A stretch of DNA of 64,000 bases from positions 1 through 64,000 of the forward strand of contig CBDCZR010000016.1 in assembly GCA_965224535.1 (NCBI GenBank), read 5' to 3'. The notes beneath the pieces were generated by a model. The model was not told the DNA's origin. It was given only the letters and a program-made list of their open reading frames with translations, and searched no databases. The DNA is from JBCDHN01 sp965224535 (lineage in GTDB: Bacteria > Verrucomicrobiota > Verrucomicrobiia > Verrucomicrobiales > DEV007). This document shows positions 52,932 through 62,305 of the stretch, one piece after another (position 1 is the first letter of the stretch; every line of letters starts with the position of its first letter). A program made the translations under genes and the position numbers.

Positions 52932-53612
52932 TCACTTGCCTTCCTGCGAAAGCTTGCGGATGTCCGCCTCGCGGCCGTAAACCGTCGCCACTTCTCCGGC
53001 ACGCAGCATCTCGTCGGGCCCCGGGGCGCCGCGAAAGGTTCCGTCCTCACCGGTGACGCCCAGGACGATGATTCCCCGGTCCGCGGGCCGCGTTTCGCGC
53101 AATTTTTTGCCGGCGAGCGGGCTTTGCGGCAAGATGTCGATTTCGCTGACGCAGTAGCCGGATTCCATGTGCAGGAGGGTGTCGTAGTCCAGCGCGCGGA
53201 CCACGCCGGCGCGCTTTAGGGAGGCGCGGATGATGAGGTCTGTTAGGCGCTTGAGCAGCTTGAGCCGCCAAATCAGCAGCAGGCACAGCACGCCGCCAAC
53301 CATCAGGCCGATTTTGGTAAGGGTGGCTTCCGTGCCTTTCGCTTCGACAAAGGTGACGATGAGCGTCGCAACCGCGGAGGTCAGGCCAACGTTGCCGGCG
53401 AAAATCAGGTCGCGAATGATGCGCCGCCGGATGGGGTGGTTCACCACCAATTCCGCCTCGCGGGTCGTAAATCCCACCCCGAAAAACGCGGAGTAAGCCT
53501 GAAAATTGGCGGTGTCCCAGCTTAGCCCGGTCATCATGAGCGCGGTGGCGCCCGCACGCACGACGACGAGCGAAATGACCACGATGAGGAGCAGTGCGAT
53601 GAGCGAGCCCAT
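52932..53612 (-). CDS. Membrane protein with TrkA-C (RCK_C) domain
   Basis: 226 residues from ATG 53612. Three membrane helices ('SLIALLLIVVISLVVV', 'LIFAGNVGLTSAVATLIVTF', 'IGLMVGGVLCLLLIWRL') are followed by an RCK_C/TrkA-C ligand domain ('SEIDILPQSPLAGKKL', 'IIVLGVTGEDGTFRGAPGPD', 'GEVATVYGREADI'). The 'FFGVGFTTREAELVVNHPIR' loop between helices resembles potassium channel or transport partners. It is probably a regulatory or small ion-channel-like component; no Trk pore gene is present here. Confidence 0.8.
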   Translation of the reverse strand: MGSLIALLLIVVISLVVVRAGATALMMTGLSWDTANFQAYSAFFGVGFTTREAELVVNHPIRRRIIRDLIFAGNVGLTSAVATLIVTFVEAKGTEATLTKIGLMVGGVLCLLLIWRLKLLKRLTDLIIRASLKRAGVVRALDYDTLLHMESGYCVSEIDILPQSPLAGKKLRETRPADRGIIVLGVTGEDGTFRGAPGPDEMLRAGEVATVYGREADIRKLSQEGK

Positions 53613-53618
53613 GCGGGG

Positions 53619-53646
53619 AGTTTTCAGTTTTAAGTTTTCAGTTTTA
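53619..53646. repeat. Two tandem copies of AGTTTTCAGTTTTA
   Basis: Two exact 14-base units lie between the GH127 gene's end and the TrkA-C gene's start. The AT-rich repeat just upstream of ATG 53612 may contain promoter elements for that gene or simply be a slippage product. Confidence 0.75.
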
Positions 53647-53682
53647 AGTCCCTGACAGACGCACAAAATCTCCTGCGGTGGC

Positions 53683-56191
53683 TCACGATTTTTCGAACGT
53701 TACCCGAACCTCCAGGATGCCGACGGCGGCGTCTTCGTGCGGGGTCATGAGGATGCGGATGGCGTCGCATTTTAGCGGCGCGGCGGGATGCACCACGTTG
53801 TACTGGTTGGCGCGGGTGTCGTAGCGGTCGGTGGTGTAGAGCTGAAAGGGGCGCCATTCGCCATTTTGCTCCACTTGCAGCGACCATTCCTTGGGGAAGC
53901 GAATTTGCTGCTGCCGGTCGTCCATCCAATAAACGCCAACGCTGCGAATTTGCCGCGTTTTTGCGAACCGGCCCTCAACCAGTTGCGGCTCGCCCAGGCG
54001 GGGGCGGCTGGTCCAGCGCGGCACTTTCCGCCCGCTCGACCACCGGGGTTCCTGGCCGTCCCCGATCGCTGACACCGTGTCGACCGATGAGGTGTGGGAG
54101 GCGATGATGTCGCTGAAAACGCTCTCGCGCGGCAAGGCGTGAGGGTCCCAAACCGCGAGGCTTTGCTCCCGCGGGAACCACACCGTCATCGAGCTAACGC
54201 CGCGGTTGTTCCACGCGTAGTACGGCGTCAGGACCAGGTCCGCCGGGGGCGTTTGGCCGTTTTTTGTCACGGCCGAGGCCGGAACGCGCACCTGCAGGAA
54301 GGAGCCGGAATCAGTCCGCGTTGTGGAGAGCGCCGCTTTTGATGCATCGGGCAATTTTTCGAAGAAAAACCGCTGCGTGGCTCCTCCGCCGCTGCGTGGC
54401 TCCTCCGTTGTCCACGCCCTCCGCGCAAAGAACGAACGGACCGCGAGTCAGGGCGACCCGTTTCGAGTTCGCGGCGACCTCCGGCCGGCATTCGTTGACG
54501 CGCACCGGCATGGGCAGGTTCAGCACCACCCGGTCGCCGGCTTGCCAGGTTCGTTCGAGCGCGATGAACCCTTTTTCGACCGCCACTTTGGCCGTTTTTC
54601 CGTTGACCGAAACAATGACCGGCCGGCTGGCTGAATCGGCGTAACGATAGAGCTCACCAGGCACGAACTGGTCCCCCGTCCAGGTCGGAATTCGCAGAAA
54701 AAGCCGGAATTTCGCGGGTTTGGCCGGATTGAGCGCGATGCTGATTTCGCCATCGTTGGGGTAGGCGGTTTTTTGCTCGATTTCGACCTCTGCGCCGCCA
54801 ATTTCGAGCGCGGTGCGGCTTTCGGCGTAGAAGGTGATGTAGAGGTCGTCGTCATCGTGCGCGTAGGTCATGCCAGGCAGCTGCGGGATGAGGCGTGCCA
54901 TGTTAGAGGGGCAACACGCCGTGCCAAACCACGGGGCGCGGCCGGCGGTTCCGTGGTTGAAGGGATACTTGCCGTCGGCTTCCAGCGGGTTGACGTAAAA
55001 GAAGCGGTTGCCCTCCAAATTGACCGACGCCATCACGTTGTTGAGCAGGGCCACCTCCGCCACGTCGAGGTACTTGGCGTCCTTGTGCAGCAAAAACATG
55101 CGGTAGTTGAAGAGCACGGCGCCAACCGCGGCGCAGGTTTCGTTGAAGGCGTGATGGTTGGGCAGCTCAAACTGCGGGCCAAAGCCTTCAATGCCGTGCA
55201 CCGCGCCCAGCCCGCCGGTGATGTGCATGCGCGTGTTGGTAATGTCCGCCCAAATTCGACCCAGCGCCTCCGCGTAGCCTGGTTGCGCGGTTAGGGCTCC
55301 AATGTCGGCCATGGCGCAGTAGAGATAGGTCGCGCGCACGGCGTGACCCACGGCCTGGCGCTGTTTCAGCACCGGCGCGTGTTGCTGGGCGTAGGTCGGC
55401 GCCATCACTCCCTCGCCATCGGGAACGTAGCTGATTCCGCGGATTTCCAGGAATTTACGCGCCATGTCCAGGTAGAGCTGTTTGCCGGTGGCGCGATACA
55501 GCTTCACCAGCGCCAATTCAGGCTCCTGATGCCCCGGCGCCTGCAAAATGGGCTTCCCACCATTGTAAGCCGGATCGCCCTCAAAAAAGACGCGGTTGAT
55601 GTGTTGGGCGCTTTTTTCGGCCACCTTCAGCAGCTTGTCCTTGCCGGTCGCCTGGTGGTAAGCCACGGCGGCCTCGTAAAGATGACCCACGTTGTAGAGC
55701 TCGTGGCTGTGGACGACGAAGGAATACGGCGTGTCGCCCATCATGTGCTTGGAACTGCCGACGCCGGTGATGTGCGAAGGATAGAGGTAGCCGTCTTCTT
55801 TTTGCGCGCTGGCGATGATGTCGGCAAGCTCGTCAATTTTCGCCTCCAACTCCGGATCGTCGCGTAACTGAAGCAGATAAGCCGCGCCTTCCATCACCTT
55901 GTAGAGGTCGGAGTCGATGAAGCGGTGCGGGCGGTGACCCTCCACCTTCTTGCCGGCCAAAAAATCGCGGGCGGCTTTCAAGTGCTCCACGCCCGGCTGG
56001 GTTCGCTCGAAGGCCCACGGCACCAGGCTTTCGCGTTGCGTGATCATCCGGGGCCGCCAAAAATCGCTGGTCATCTCCACCTGGTTGAATGGGACGGGTT
56101 TGAGCGGATAATCAGCTGCGGGCAGGTTTGGGGCGAAAAACGGCGAAATCGCCAAAAACGAGGCGAAAATCGCGAAATGGGACGGTTTCAT
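53683..56191 (-). pseudogene. GH127-family glycoside hydrolase (beta-L-arabinofuranosidase type), frameshifted by a 19-bp duplication
   Basis: Secreted (signal 'FAIFASFLAISPFFAPNLPA'). The DUF1680/GH127 body is clear: 'QVEMTSDFWRPRMITQRES', 'HSHELYNVGHLYEAAVAY', 'ETCAAVGAVLFNYRMFLLH' and 'FGTACCPSNMARLIPQ', the last containing the Cys pair of the family's zinc/nucleophile site. At 54370-54407 a perfect 19-base tandem duplication shifts the frame, so the first product stops at 54311 (626 residues) with a nonsense tail. Deleting one copy restores a single frame through 'GATQRFFFEKLPDASK' to the true C-terminus at 53683 (829 residues). The catalytic part is intact, so the truncated product may keep partial activity. 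It acts on arabinose-bearing plant or exopolysaccharides. Confidence 0.92.
54370..54407. repeat. Perfect 19-bp tandem duplication inside the GH127 gene
   Basis: Two identical copies of CCGCTGCGTGGCTCCTCCG (54370-54388 and 54389-54407). Nineteen is not a multiple of three, so it causes the frameshift. Identity between the copies shows the event is recent, or is an assembly error. Confidence 0.95.
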
Positions 56192-56229
56192 GCGGAATTT
56201 TGGTTAGTTTGTTAGGATTTTTAGCCTCC

Positions 56230-59200
56230 TTAGCCCAAGCGCACCAAAAGGTCGTCGCTTTCCACGGCATCACCCTGCAGCACCAAAATTTCCTTCACCA
56301 CACCGTCCTGATTCGCGCACACGCTGGTCAACATTTTCATGGCTTCCAGCGTCAGCAGCTTGTCGCCCTCCTTCACTTTTGCGCCCACGGAGACGCTAAC
56401 TTCCGTGATCATCCCGGGATTGGGAGCCGTGGCCTGGGCGGAGTCGTTGGGATCGCCTTTTTGGCGGCTTTTTGTCGTTACGGTGAGCGATTTGTCGAGA
56501 ATTTGCGCCTCGCGCGGCATCCCGTTCAATTCGTAAAAAAGCGTGCGCACGCCCTCGGAATTCGCCTCGCTCTTGCTGATGAGCTTGATGAAAAGCACCT
56601 TGCCGGGGTCGATTTCCACCGAAATTTCTTCACCTTCCCGGAGGCCGTAAAAATAGGCCGTGGTCGGCAAAGCACCCAGGTTGTCGAACTCCTCGCGCGA
56701 CTGCACGAAGTCGGCGAAAACCTGCGGATACATCAGGTGACTGTAGAGGTCATCGTCGCTCGCCTTGCGTTTGGTCAGCTTGGTCACCTTGGCCCGCACC
56801 TTGCTCAAATCCACCTTCGCGGCGAGTTCTCCCGGGCGCTTGGTGGTGGGCTTGCGATTGCCGAGCACGACTTTTTGCAACTTCTTGGGCCAACCCTCAT
56901 CGCCCGGTTGGCCGAGGCCGCCGGCCAGCATATCGATGACGCTCTCCGGAAAATCGAGCGACCCAGGTTCCAGGTTCGGGACGTCTGCCGGTTTGACGCC
57001 GCGGGTCACGAGAAAGATGGCCATGTCGCCGACGACCTTGGAGCTGGGGGTGACTTTGACGATGTCGCCAAAAAGCTGGTTCACCTCCGTGTAACAGCGC
57101 GCGACCTCCGGCCAGCGTTGCCCCAAACCCAGGGCGTTGGCCTGCTCCTTGAGGTTGGTGAATTGGCCGCCGGGCATCTCGTGATCGTAGACCTCCGCGC
57201 TTCCCGCGCGCGGGGCACTAAGGAACGGGTGGTAGAATTCCAGCACCTCCTCCCAATAATCGCTAAATTCGTTGAGCGATTGCAGATCCAGCCGCGTATC
57301 GCGCTTGTGACCCTGCAACGCAGCCACGATCGAGTTCAAATTCGGTTGGCTGGTGGACCCTGACATGCTGCTAACCGCCAGATCGACGATATCAACACCG
57401 GCATCGCTGGCTTGCAGCACGGAGGCGGCGTTAATCCCGCTGCTGTCATGGGTGTGGAAGTGGATCGGCAGGCTAATTTCCTCGCGTAGCGTCTTCACCA
57501 GCTTCTTGGCGGCAAACGGACGGCAAAGGCCCGCCATGTCCTTGATCGCCAGGATGTGCGCGCCCATTTTTTCCAGATCTTTGGCCATTTTTACATAGTA
57601 GGCCAACGAATACTTATCGCGCTTGGAATCATCGATATTTCCGGTGTAACAAATCGCCGCTTCGCAGATGCTCTGGGTCTCTTCCACCACCGCCTTCATC
57701 GCTACCTCCAGGTTCGGCAGATAGTTGAGGCTATCGAAGATACGGAAGATGTCCATCCCGGCTTCCGCGGAATGTTTCACAAAGCCGGCCACGACGTTGT
57801 CGGGATAATTCGAGTAACCCACCGCGTTGGAGCCGCGAAAGAGCATTTGGAAGCAAATATTCGGGATGCGTTCGCGCAACTTGCGAAGCCGCTCCCACGG
57901 ATCCTCGCGCAAAAAGCGCATCGCGGTGTCAAACGTCGCTCCGCCCCACATTTCCAGGCTAAACAACTCCGGCGTGCGTTGGGCAATGGCATCGGCAATC
58001 GCAAGCATATCCACCGAGCGCATTCGCGTGGCGATCAGCGATTGGTGCGCATCGCGAAGCGTGGTGTCCGTGACCAGCAACCGCTTCTCTTTTTTGATCC
58101 ACTCCGCGAATTTTTCCGGGCCGAGTTCGATCAATTTTTCCCGCGATCCCGGTTCCGGCTCGTGACGCGGCTCAAAATGCGGCAACCGCGCCGGAGGCAG
58201 GATTTTCGGCGGATTCCAGCCCTTGGCGTGTGCGTTGCCGTTGACCGTCACGTCGCTCAAGTAGGCCAGCAGCTTGGTAGCGCGGTCGCGCCGGGCCTTG
58301 AACTTCAGCAAGTCTGGGTTGTCGTCGATGAGCTTGGTGTGCGCCTGACCTCTTTCGAAGGTTTCGTCCAAAATCACGTTTTCCAGGAACGGGATGTTCG
58401 TCTTGACCCCGCGAATCCGAAATTCCCGCAAAGCACGGTACATCCGCTGATTGGCGCCGCGAAAGGTCCGCGCCCAAGCCGTCACCTTCACCAGCATGCT
58501 ATCATAAAACGGCGTTATCACACTACCCGCGTCGCCGGAACCGGCATCCAGCCGAATCCCAAAACCCGCCGCGGAGCGATAGTTGACGATGCGGCCGTAA
58601 TCCGGCGCAAAATTCTTTTCCGGGTCCTCTGTCGTCACCCGGCATTGAACGGCAAAGCCATTGCGCGGAATTTCGTCCTGGGGCGGGATGTTGATGATGT
58701 CGCCGTGCAATTCATAGCCCTTGGAGACCAAAATCTGGGAGCGAACCAGGTCCACGCCCGTAATCTCCTCCGTAACGGTATGTTCCACCTGAATGCGCGG
58801 GTTCATCTCGATAAAAAACCAGTCGTTCCGGTCCATATCGTAGAGAAACTCAACCGTCCCCGCGTTGTTATATTTGATCTCTGTGGCTATTGATACAGCG
58901 GAGTCGCAAAGATCCTTCACCAGGGCGGGGTCCAGATCGATGCTCGGCGCAATTTCGATGACTTTTTGATAGCGCCGTTGCACCGAACAATCGCGCTCGT
59001 GCAAGTGAATTACGTTGTCGTGCCGGTCGCCCAAAATCTGCACCTCCAGGTGCTTGGCGCGGTTGATGTAGCGCTCCAGAAATACCGCGGAATTTCCGAA
59101 CGCCTTGGCCGCTTCCGCCTGCGCGTCGGCCAGGTTTTGCGCCAAATCCGCCTCCTCCATCACCACGCGCATCCCGCGCCCGCCGCCGCCAAAGGCCGCC

Positions 59201-59718
59201 TTGATGATGAGCGGAAAACCGATCGATTTCGCGATTTTCAGCGCCTCACGCTCGTTAGCGATCGGCTCTTCCGTCCCGGGCAAGGTCGGCACGCCCGCCT
59301 TTTTCGCTACGGCACGTGCAGCCACTTTGTCGCCCATTTTCACCAGCAAATCCGGGCTCGGCCCCACAAATTCGATCCCCGCATCCACGCAAGCCTGCGC
59401 GAAATCCGGATTTTCCGACAAAAATCCGTAACCCGGGTGAATGTGGGTTACGCCCTTGTCCTTGGCGATGGAAACAATGCCGTCGATGTCCAAATACGCG
59501 CCCACCGGCCCTTTTTCCTGGCGCAATTGGTAGGCTTCGTCCGCTTTGAACCGGTGGCGGCTGAATCGGTCCTCGAACGCAAAAATGGACACCGTTCGCA
59601 GGCCCAGCTCGGTGGCGGCGCGAAAGATACGGATCGCGATCTCCCCGCGGTTCACGGCCATGAGTTTGCCGGTGGACACGTTAGGATCGCGCAGAAGTGG
59701 TGGAAGGCTCGCAGACAT
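56230..59718 (-). CDS. pyc: Pyruvate carboxylase
   Basis: 1162 residues, the normal single-chain length. The N-terminal biotin carboxylase ATP-grasp domain has 'IHPGYGFLSENPDFA', 'IKAAFGGGGRGMRVV' and 'EMNPRIQVEHTVTEEITG'. The carboxyltransferase domain has 'TDTTLRDAHQSLIATRMRS' and 'GLCRPFAAKKLVKTLREE'. The C-terminal biotinyl domain has 'LEAMKMLTSV', with the biotin-accepting Lys at about residue 1128. It makes oxaloacetate from pyruvate and bicarbonate, replenishing the TCA cycle. It begins the long minus-strand run (pyc to Gfo/Idh/MocA) and is divergent from the Hsp70 gene, the start codons being 85 bases apart. Confidence 0.97.
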   Translation of the reverse strand: MSASLPPLLRDPNVSTGKLMAVNRGEIAIRIFRAATELGLRTVSIFAFEDRFSRHRFKADEAYQLRQEKGPVGAYLDIDGIVSIAKDKGVTHIHPGYGFLSENPDFAQACVDAGIEFVGPSPDLLVKMGDKVAARAVAKKAGVPTLPGTEEPIANEREALKIAKSIGFPLIIKAAFGGGGRGMRVVMEEADLAQNLADAQAEAAKAFGNSAVFLERYINRAKHLEVQILGDRHDNVIHLHERDCSVQRRYQKVIEIAPSIDLDPALVKDLCDSAVSIATEIKYNNAGTVEFLYDMDRNDWFFIEMNPRIQVEHTVTEEITGVDLVRSQILVSKGYELHGDIINIPPQDEIPRNGFAVQCRVTTEDPEKNFAPDYGRIVNYRSAAGFGIRLDAGSGDAGSVITPFYDSMLVKVTAWARTFRGANQRMYRALREFRIRGVKTNIPFLENVILDETFERGQAHTKLIDDNPDLLKFKARRDRATKLLAYLSDVTVNGNAHAKGWNPPKILPPARLPHFEPRHEPEPGSREKLIELGPEKFAEWIKKEKRLLVTDTTLRDAHQSLIATRMRSVDMLAIADAIAQRTPELFSLEMWGGATFDTAMRFLREDPWERLRKLRERIPNICFQMLFRGSNAVGYSNYPDNVVAGFVKHSAEAGMDIFRIFDSLNYLPNLEVAMKAVVEETQSICEAAICYTGNIDDSKRDKYSLAYYVKMAKDLEKMGAHILAIKDMAGLCRPFAAKKLVKTLREEISLPIHFHTHDSSGINAASVLQASDAGVDIVDLAVSSMSGSTSQPNLNSIVAALQGHKRDTRLDLQSLNEFSDYWEEVLEFYHPFLSAPRAGSAEVYDHEMPGGQFTNLKEQANALGLGQRWPEVARCYTEVNQLFGDIVKVTPSSKVVGDMAIFLVTRGVKPADVPNLEPGSLDFPESVIDMLAGGLGQPGDEGWPKKLQKVVLGNRKPTTKRPGELAAKVDLSKVRAKVTKLTKRKASDDDLYSHLMYPQVFADFVQSREEFDNLGALPTTAYFYGLREGEEISVEIDPGKVLFIKLISKSEANSEGVRTLFYELNGMPREAQILDKSLTVTTKSRQKGDPNDSAQATAPNPGMITEVSVSVGAKVKEGDKLLTLEAMKMLTSVCANQDGVVKEILVLQGDAVESDDLLVRLG

Positions 59719-59803
59719 GAGAGCGCCAAAGCTAGCCGATGCCGAACCGGAGGCAACGGGGAATTGGCGGCGGCCGCAGTTCCGGGGTTGAGCTTGCGCT
59801 CCC

Positions 59804-61663
59804 GTGCCCTATTCTGCGGCCTCAACCCGCACTTTTTTGGACGCATCCGGCCCCATCATCGGCATCGACCTCGGCACGACCAACTCGCTGGTCGGCGTGG
59901 TCGATTCCGGCTTTCCCATTCTCCTTGCCGACGGCGAGGGACGGCGAATTCTGCCCTCCGCGGTCCATTTTCCGGAAAGCGGCGAGCCGATCGTGGGCGA
60001 GCCGGCCTTGCGCATGCAGGCCTTGGCGCCGGAGCGAACCATCACCTCCGTCAAGCGCTTCATGGGCCGGCGATTGGATGAAATGGACGGCGAAAACGCC
60101 GATCACACGCTGGAAACCGGCGACGATGGGTTTGTGGCGATCCGCGTGGGGAGTCAAAAACTCGCGGCGTCGCGAATTTCGGCCAAAATCCTGGATTGCC
60201 TCAAAAACGTGGCTGAATCCGCGCTGGAAACGCAGATTTCCCGCGCTGTCATCACCGTGCCCGCGTACTTCAACGACGCTCAGCGCAACGCAACCAAGCA
60301 GGCCGGCGAACTCGCGGGATTGACGGTCGAACGCATCGTCAACGAGCCGACCGCCGCCGCCCTGGCCTACGGTCTGGATAAACTCGGCGAACGCTCGCGG
60401 GTCGCCGTCTACGACCTGGGAGGAGGCACTTTCGACATCTCGATCCTCGAACTCAACCAAGGCGTCTTCCAGGTCATCGCGACAACCGGCGACACCCGGC
60501 TCGGTGGCGACGACATCGACGCGGCAATCGTCGATTGGCTGCAAAACAACCTCAAAATCCGCGACCCGAGCCGCGAAACCTCGGTTCGCCTCCGCGAAGC
60601 CGCCCGCCAAGCCAAAGAAACCCTCAGCACCCGGGATGAAGCGGAAATTTCGCTCCCGTTCCTCGACGGCGCGCAAAGCTTCGCCCCAACTTTGACGCGA
60701 ACAGAGTTCGAACGGCTGGCCCGGCCGATTTTCGCGCGAACCCGGCCTCATTGCCTCAAAGTCCTCGCCGACGCCGGCATCGCCAGCCCGGCCGATGAGC
60801 TGGACGCCGTCGTCCTCGTCGGCGGCAGCACCCGCATCCCCGCCGTCCGCCGGCTCGTCGCCGAGATTTTCGGCCGCGACCCTGACACCTCGCAAAATCC
60901 GGACGACGCCGTCGCTCTCGGCGCGGCCATCCAGGCCGGCATTCTCAGCGGCGCGCTGCAAAACATGGTCCTGCTCGACGTCACCCCGCTTTCGCTGGGA
61001 ATCGAGACATTCGGCGGCCTGATGAACGTCATCATCCCCCGCAACACCACCATTCCCGCCAAAGCCGGCGAACTCTTCACCAACGCCGTCGCCAACCAAG
61101 AATCCATGCTCATCCGCGTCCTTCAGGGCGAGCGCGAAATGGCGCGCGACAACTGGGAACTCGGCCAATTCCGCATCGACTTCGAACCCGGGCCCAAAGG
61201 CGCCGCCCGCGTCGGCGTGCAATTCGCGATCGACGAAAACGGCCTCCTCACCATCCTGGCCCGCGACACCAAAACCAATACCGACCGCGTTTTGGAGATC
61301 AAAAACGCCGCCGTTGATGTCGGGGACGAAGAAGTGGAGAAAATGATCGGCGAATCGGTAGATTTCGCCTTCGAGGACATGAACGAGCGGATTTGGACCG
61401 AAGCCCGCCTCAAGAGCGAGGAGTTGCTTCCCGCCGTGGACCTGGCGCTAGAGAAAATGGGCGGCCAACTCGACCAAGCCGAGCGCCAAACCGTGCGGGC
61501 CGCCGCCGCGGAGGTAAAATCCGCGCTGGAGTCCGATCCGCGAGATCTCAACCGCCTAAAAACCGCCAATCAAGCCCTCGACCAAGCCACCGAACACCTG
61601 GCGGCTCTGTTGGTTGAGACCGCCATGGCAAACGCGCTGAAGGAGCAGCTTGAATCGCAATGA
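59804..61663 (+). CDS. Hsp70-family chaperone (HscA/DnaK-like)
   Basis: 619 residues from GTG 59804. The actin-like ATPase has 'IIGIDLGTTNSLVGVV', 'VITVPAYFNDAQRNATKQAG', 'VAVYDLGGGTFDISILEL' and 'AVVLVGGSTRIPAVRRLVAE'. The substrate-binding part begins 'LLDVTPLSLGIETFGG'. The C-terminal lid is short and lacks the disordered GG-rich tail ending EEVD-like in DnaK. It resembles HscA-type or the extra Hsp70 paralogues of PVC bacteria more than the main DnaK. No dnaJ, grpE or isc gene is adjacent. The initiating codon and weak upstream site suggest modest expression. Confidence 0.92.
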   Translation: MPYSAASTRTFLDASGPIIGIDLGTTNSLVGVVDSGFPILLADGEGRRILPSAVHFPESGEPIVGEPALRMQALAPERTITSVKRFMGRRLDEMDGENADHTLETGDDGFVAIRVGSQKLAASRISAKILDCLKNVAESALETQISRAVITVPAYFNDAQRNATKQAGELAGLTVERIVNEPTAAALAYGLDKLGERSRVAVYDLGGGTFDISILELNQGVFQVIATTGDTRLGGDDIDAAIVDWLQNNLKIRDPSRETSVRLREAARQAKETLSTRDEAEISLPFLDGAQSFAPTLTRTEFERLARPIFARTRPHCLKVLADAGIASPADELDAVVLVGGSTRIPAVRRLVAEIFGRDPDTSQNPDDAVALGAAIQAGILSGALQNMVLLDVTPLSLGIETFGGLMNVIIPRNTTIPAKAGELFTNAVANQESMLIRVLQGEREMARDNWELGQFRIDFEPGPKGAARVGVQFAIDENGLLTILARDTKTNTDRVLEIKNAAVDVGDEEVEKMIGESVDFAFEDMNERIWTEARLKSEELLPAVDLALEKMGGQLDQAERQTVRAAAAEVKSALESDPRDLNRLKTANQALDQATEHLAALLVETAMANALKEQLESQ

Positions 61664-61683
61664 ACGAACGGACGGACGCGAGC

Positions 61684-61791
61684 AGAACCCGAAGCTAGGG
61701 TGATCGGTATTGACCGATTGGAACCGTCGGATGCGTATTCGTAGGTCCGGTGGGGTGTGGGGAGCCGGGTTAATCTCGGCTCCTACCCGAT
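61684..61791 (+). ncRNA. Probable group II intron 3' end (domains V and VI), relic
   Basis: GGAACCGTCGGATGCG (61720-61735), TATT loop, then CGTAGGTCCGGT gives a domain V-like stem with a 2-base bulge. It begins with the same GGAACCGT as the intron at 15370. A perfect 7-bp stem follows, GGAGCCG (61761-61767)/CGGCTCC (61777-61783), then CTACCCGAT, which matches the usual 3' terminus. Only about 100 bases remain after the Hsp70 stop, and no RT is present. The assignment rests on structure by eye. Confidence 0.5.
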
Positions 61792-61889
61792 TCGCAATTG
61801 CCCATTTTCCCAATCACCACTGAGACCCGTGAGTTAGTCGGTAGGCCTAAAAATTTGGGTGAAGTTAGTCCACCCGTATCCAGTATCCT

Positions 61890-62002
61890 ATTAAATCCTT
61901 GTAATGGACCGCAACACGGATGGCGAGACACTGAACTGATGGGAGCTGTATCCCGGTAAGCCAAGTCGTTTGGCATAGTTTGCGATGATCTTGATTGCCC
62001 AT
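61890..62002 (-). pseudogene. Frameshifted small gene start (unknown family)
   Basis: An AGAAAGGA Shine-Dalgarno (62012-62019 on the complement) precedes ATG 62002 on the minus strand. After one extra G in the GGG that follows the start, the sequence reads 'AIKIIANYAKRLGLPGYSSH' plus 'QFSVS', a convincing protein N-terminus, then decays into stops. With the G kept, a 45-residue peptide in a different frame results, which does not look protein-like. It is interpreted as a dead gene. The family is not recognised with confidence. Confidence 0.4.
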
Positions 62003-62189
62003 GATATGGGTTCCTTTCTGATTGTTTTGTTGTTGATTGATGTTTGCAGGTGTTGCCTCTCGCTCCATGCCTCCCTGCCCCAGCGAAAACGCGTGTTTTC
62101 ACCAGGCCGGGCCCCTCAACGGCGGCAAAATACGCGTCGTCGCTATGGTGGAGGGGCGCGCTGCCCGGTAAAACGGGATTCACCGCCAA

Positions 62190-62207
62190 CGCAAGCGGAC
62201 GCTTGCG
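62190..62207. repeat. Perfect 8-bp inverted repeat
   Basis: CGCAAGCG, GA, CGCTTGCG is a perfect palindromic hairpin about 100 bases upstream of the caspase-FGE gene. No T-run follows. It could be an operator or a relic of a mobile element. Apart from this and the items above, I see no coherent gene in 61664-62305. Confidence 0.4.
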
Positions 62208-62305
62208 CCACGGGGCCAAATCCACCATAGTCACGTCAATCCCGCGGTTGCGGTGAACGAGTTCCACAAATTCGTCCATCGTCTCCCGATAGGCCCAAGA
62301 AGAAG

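Noticed and set aside
54370..54407. CRISPR-like direct repeats
   Set aside because: There are two adjacent copies without spacers, inside a gene. It is a tandem duplication.
57556..58893. 445-codon plus-strand open frame
   Set aside because: It is antisense to pyruvate carboxylase; residue composition is typical of a shadow frame, with no start signal.
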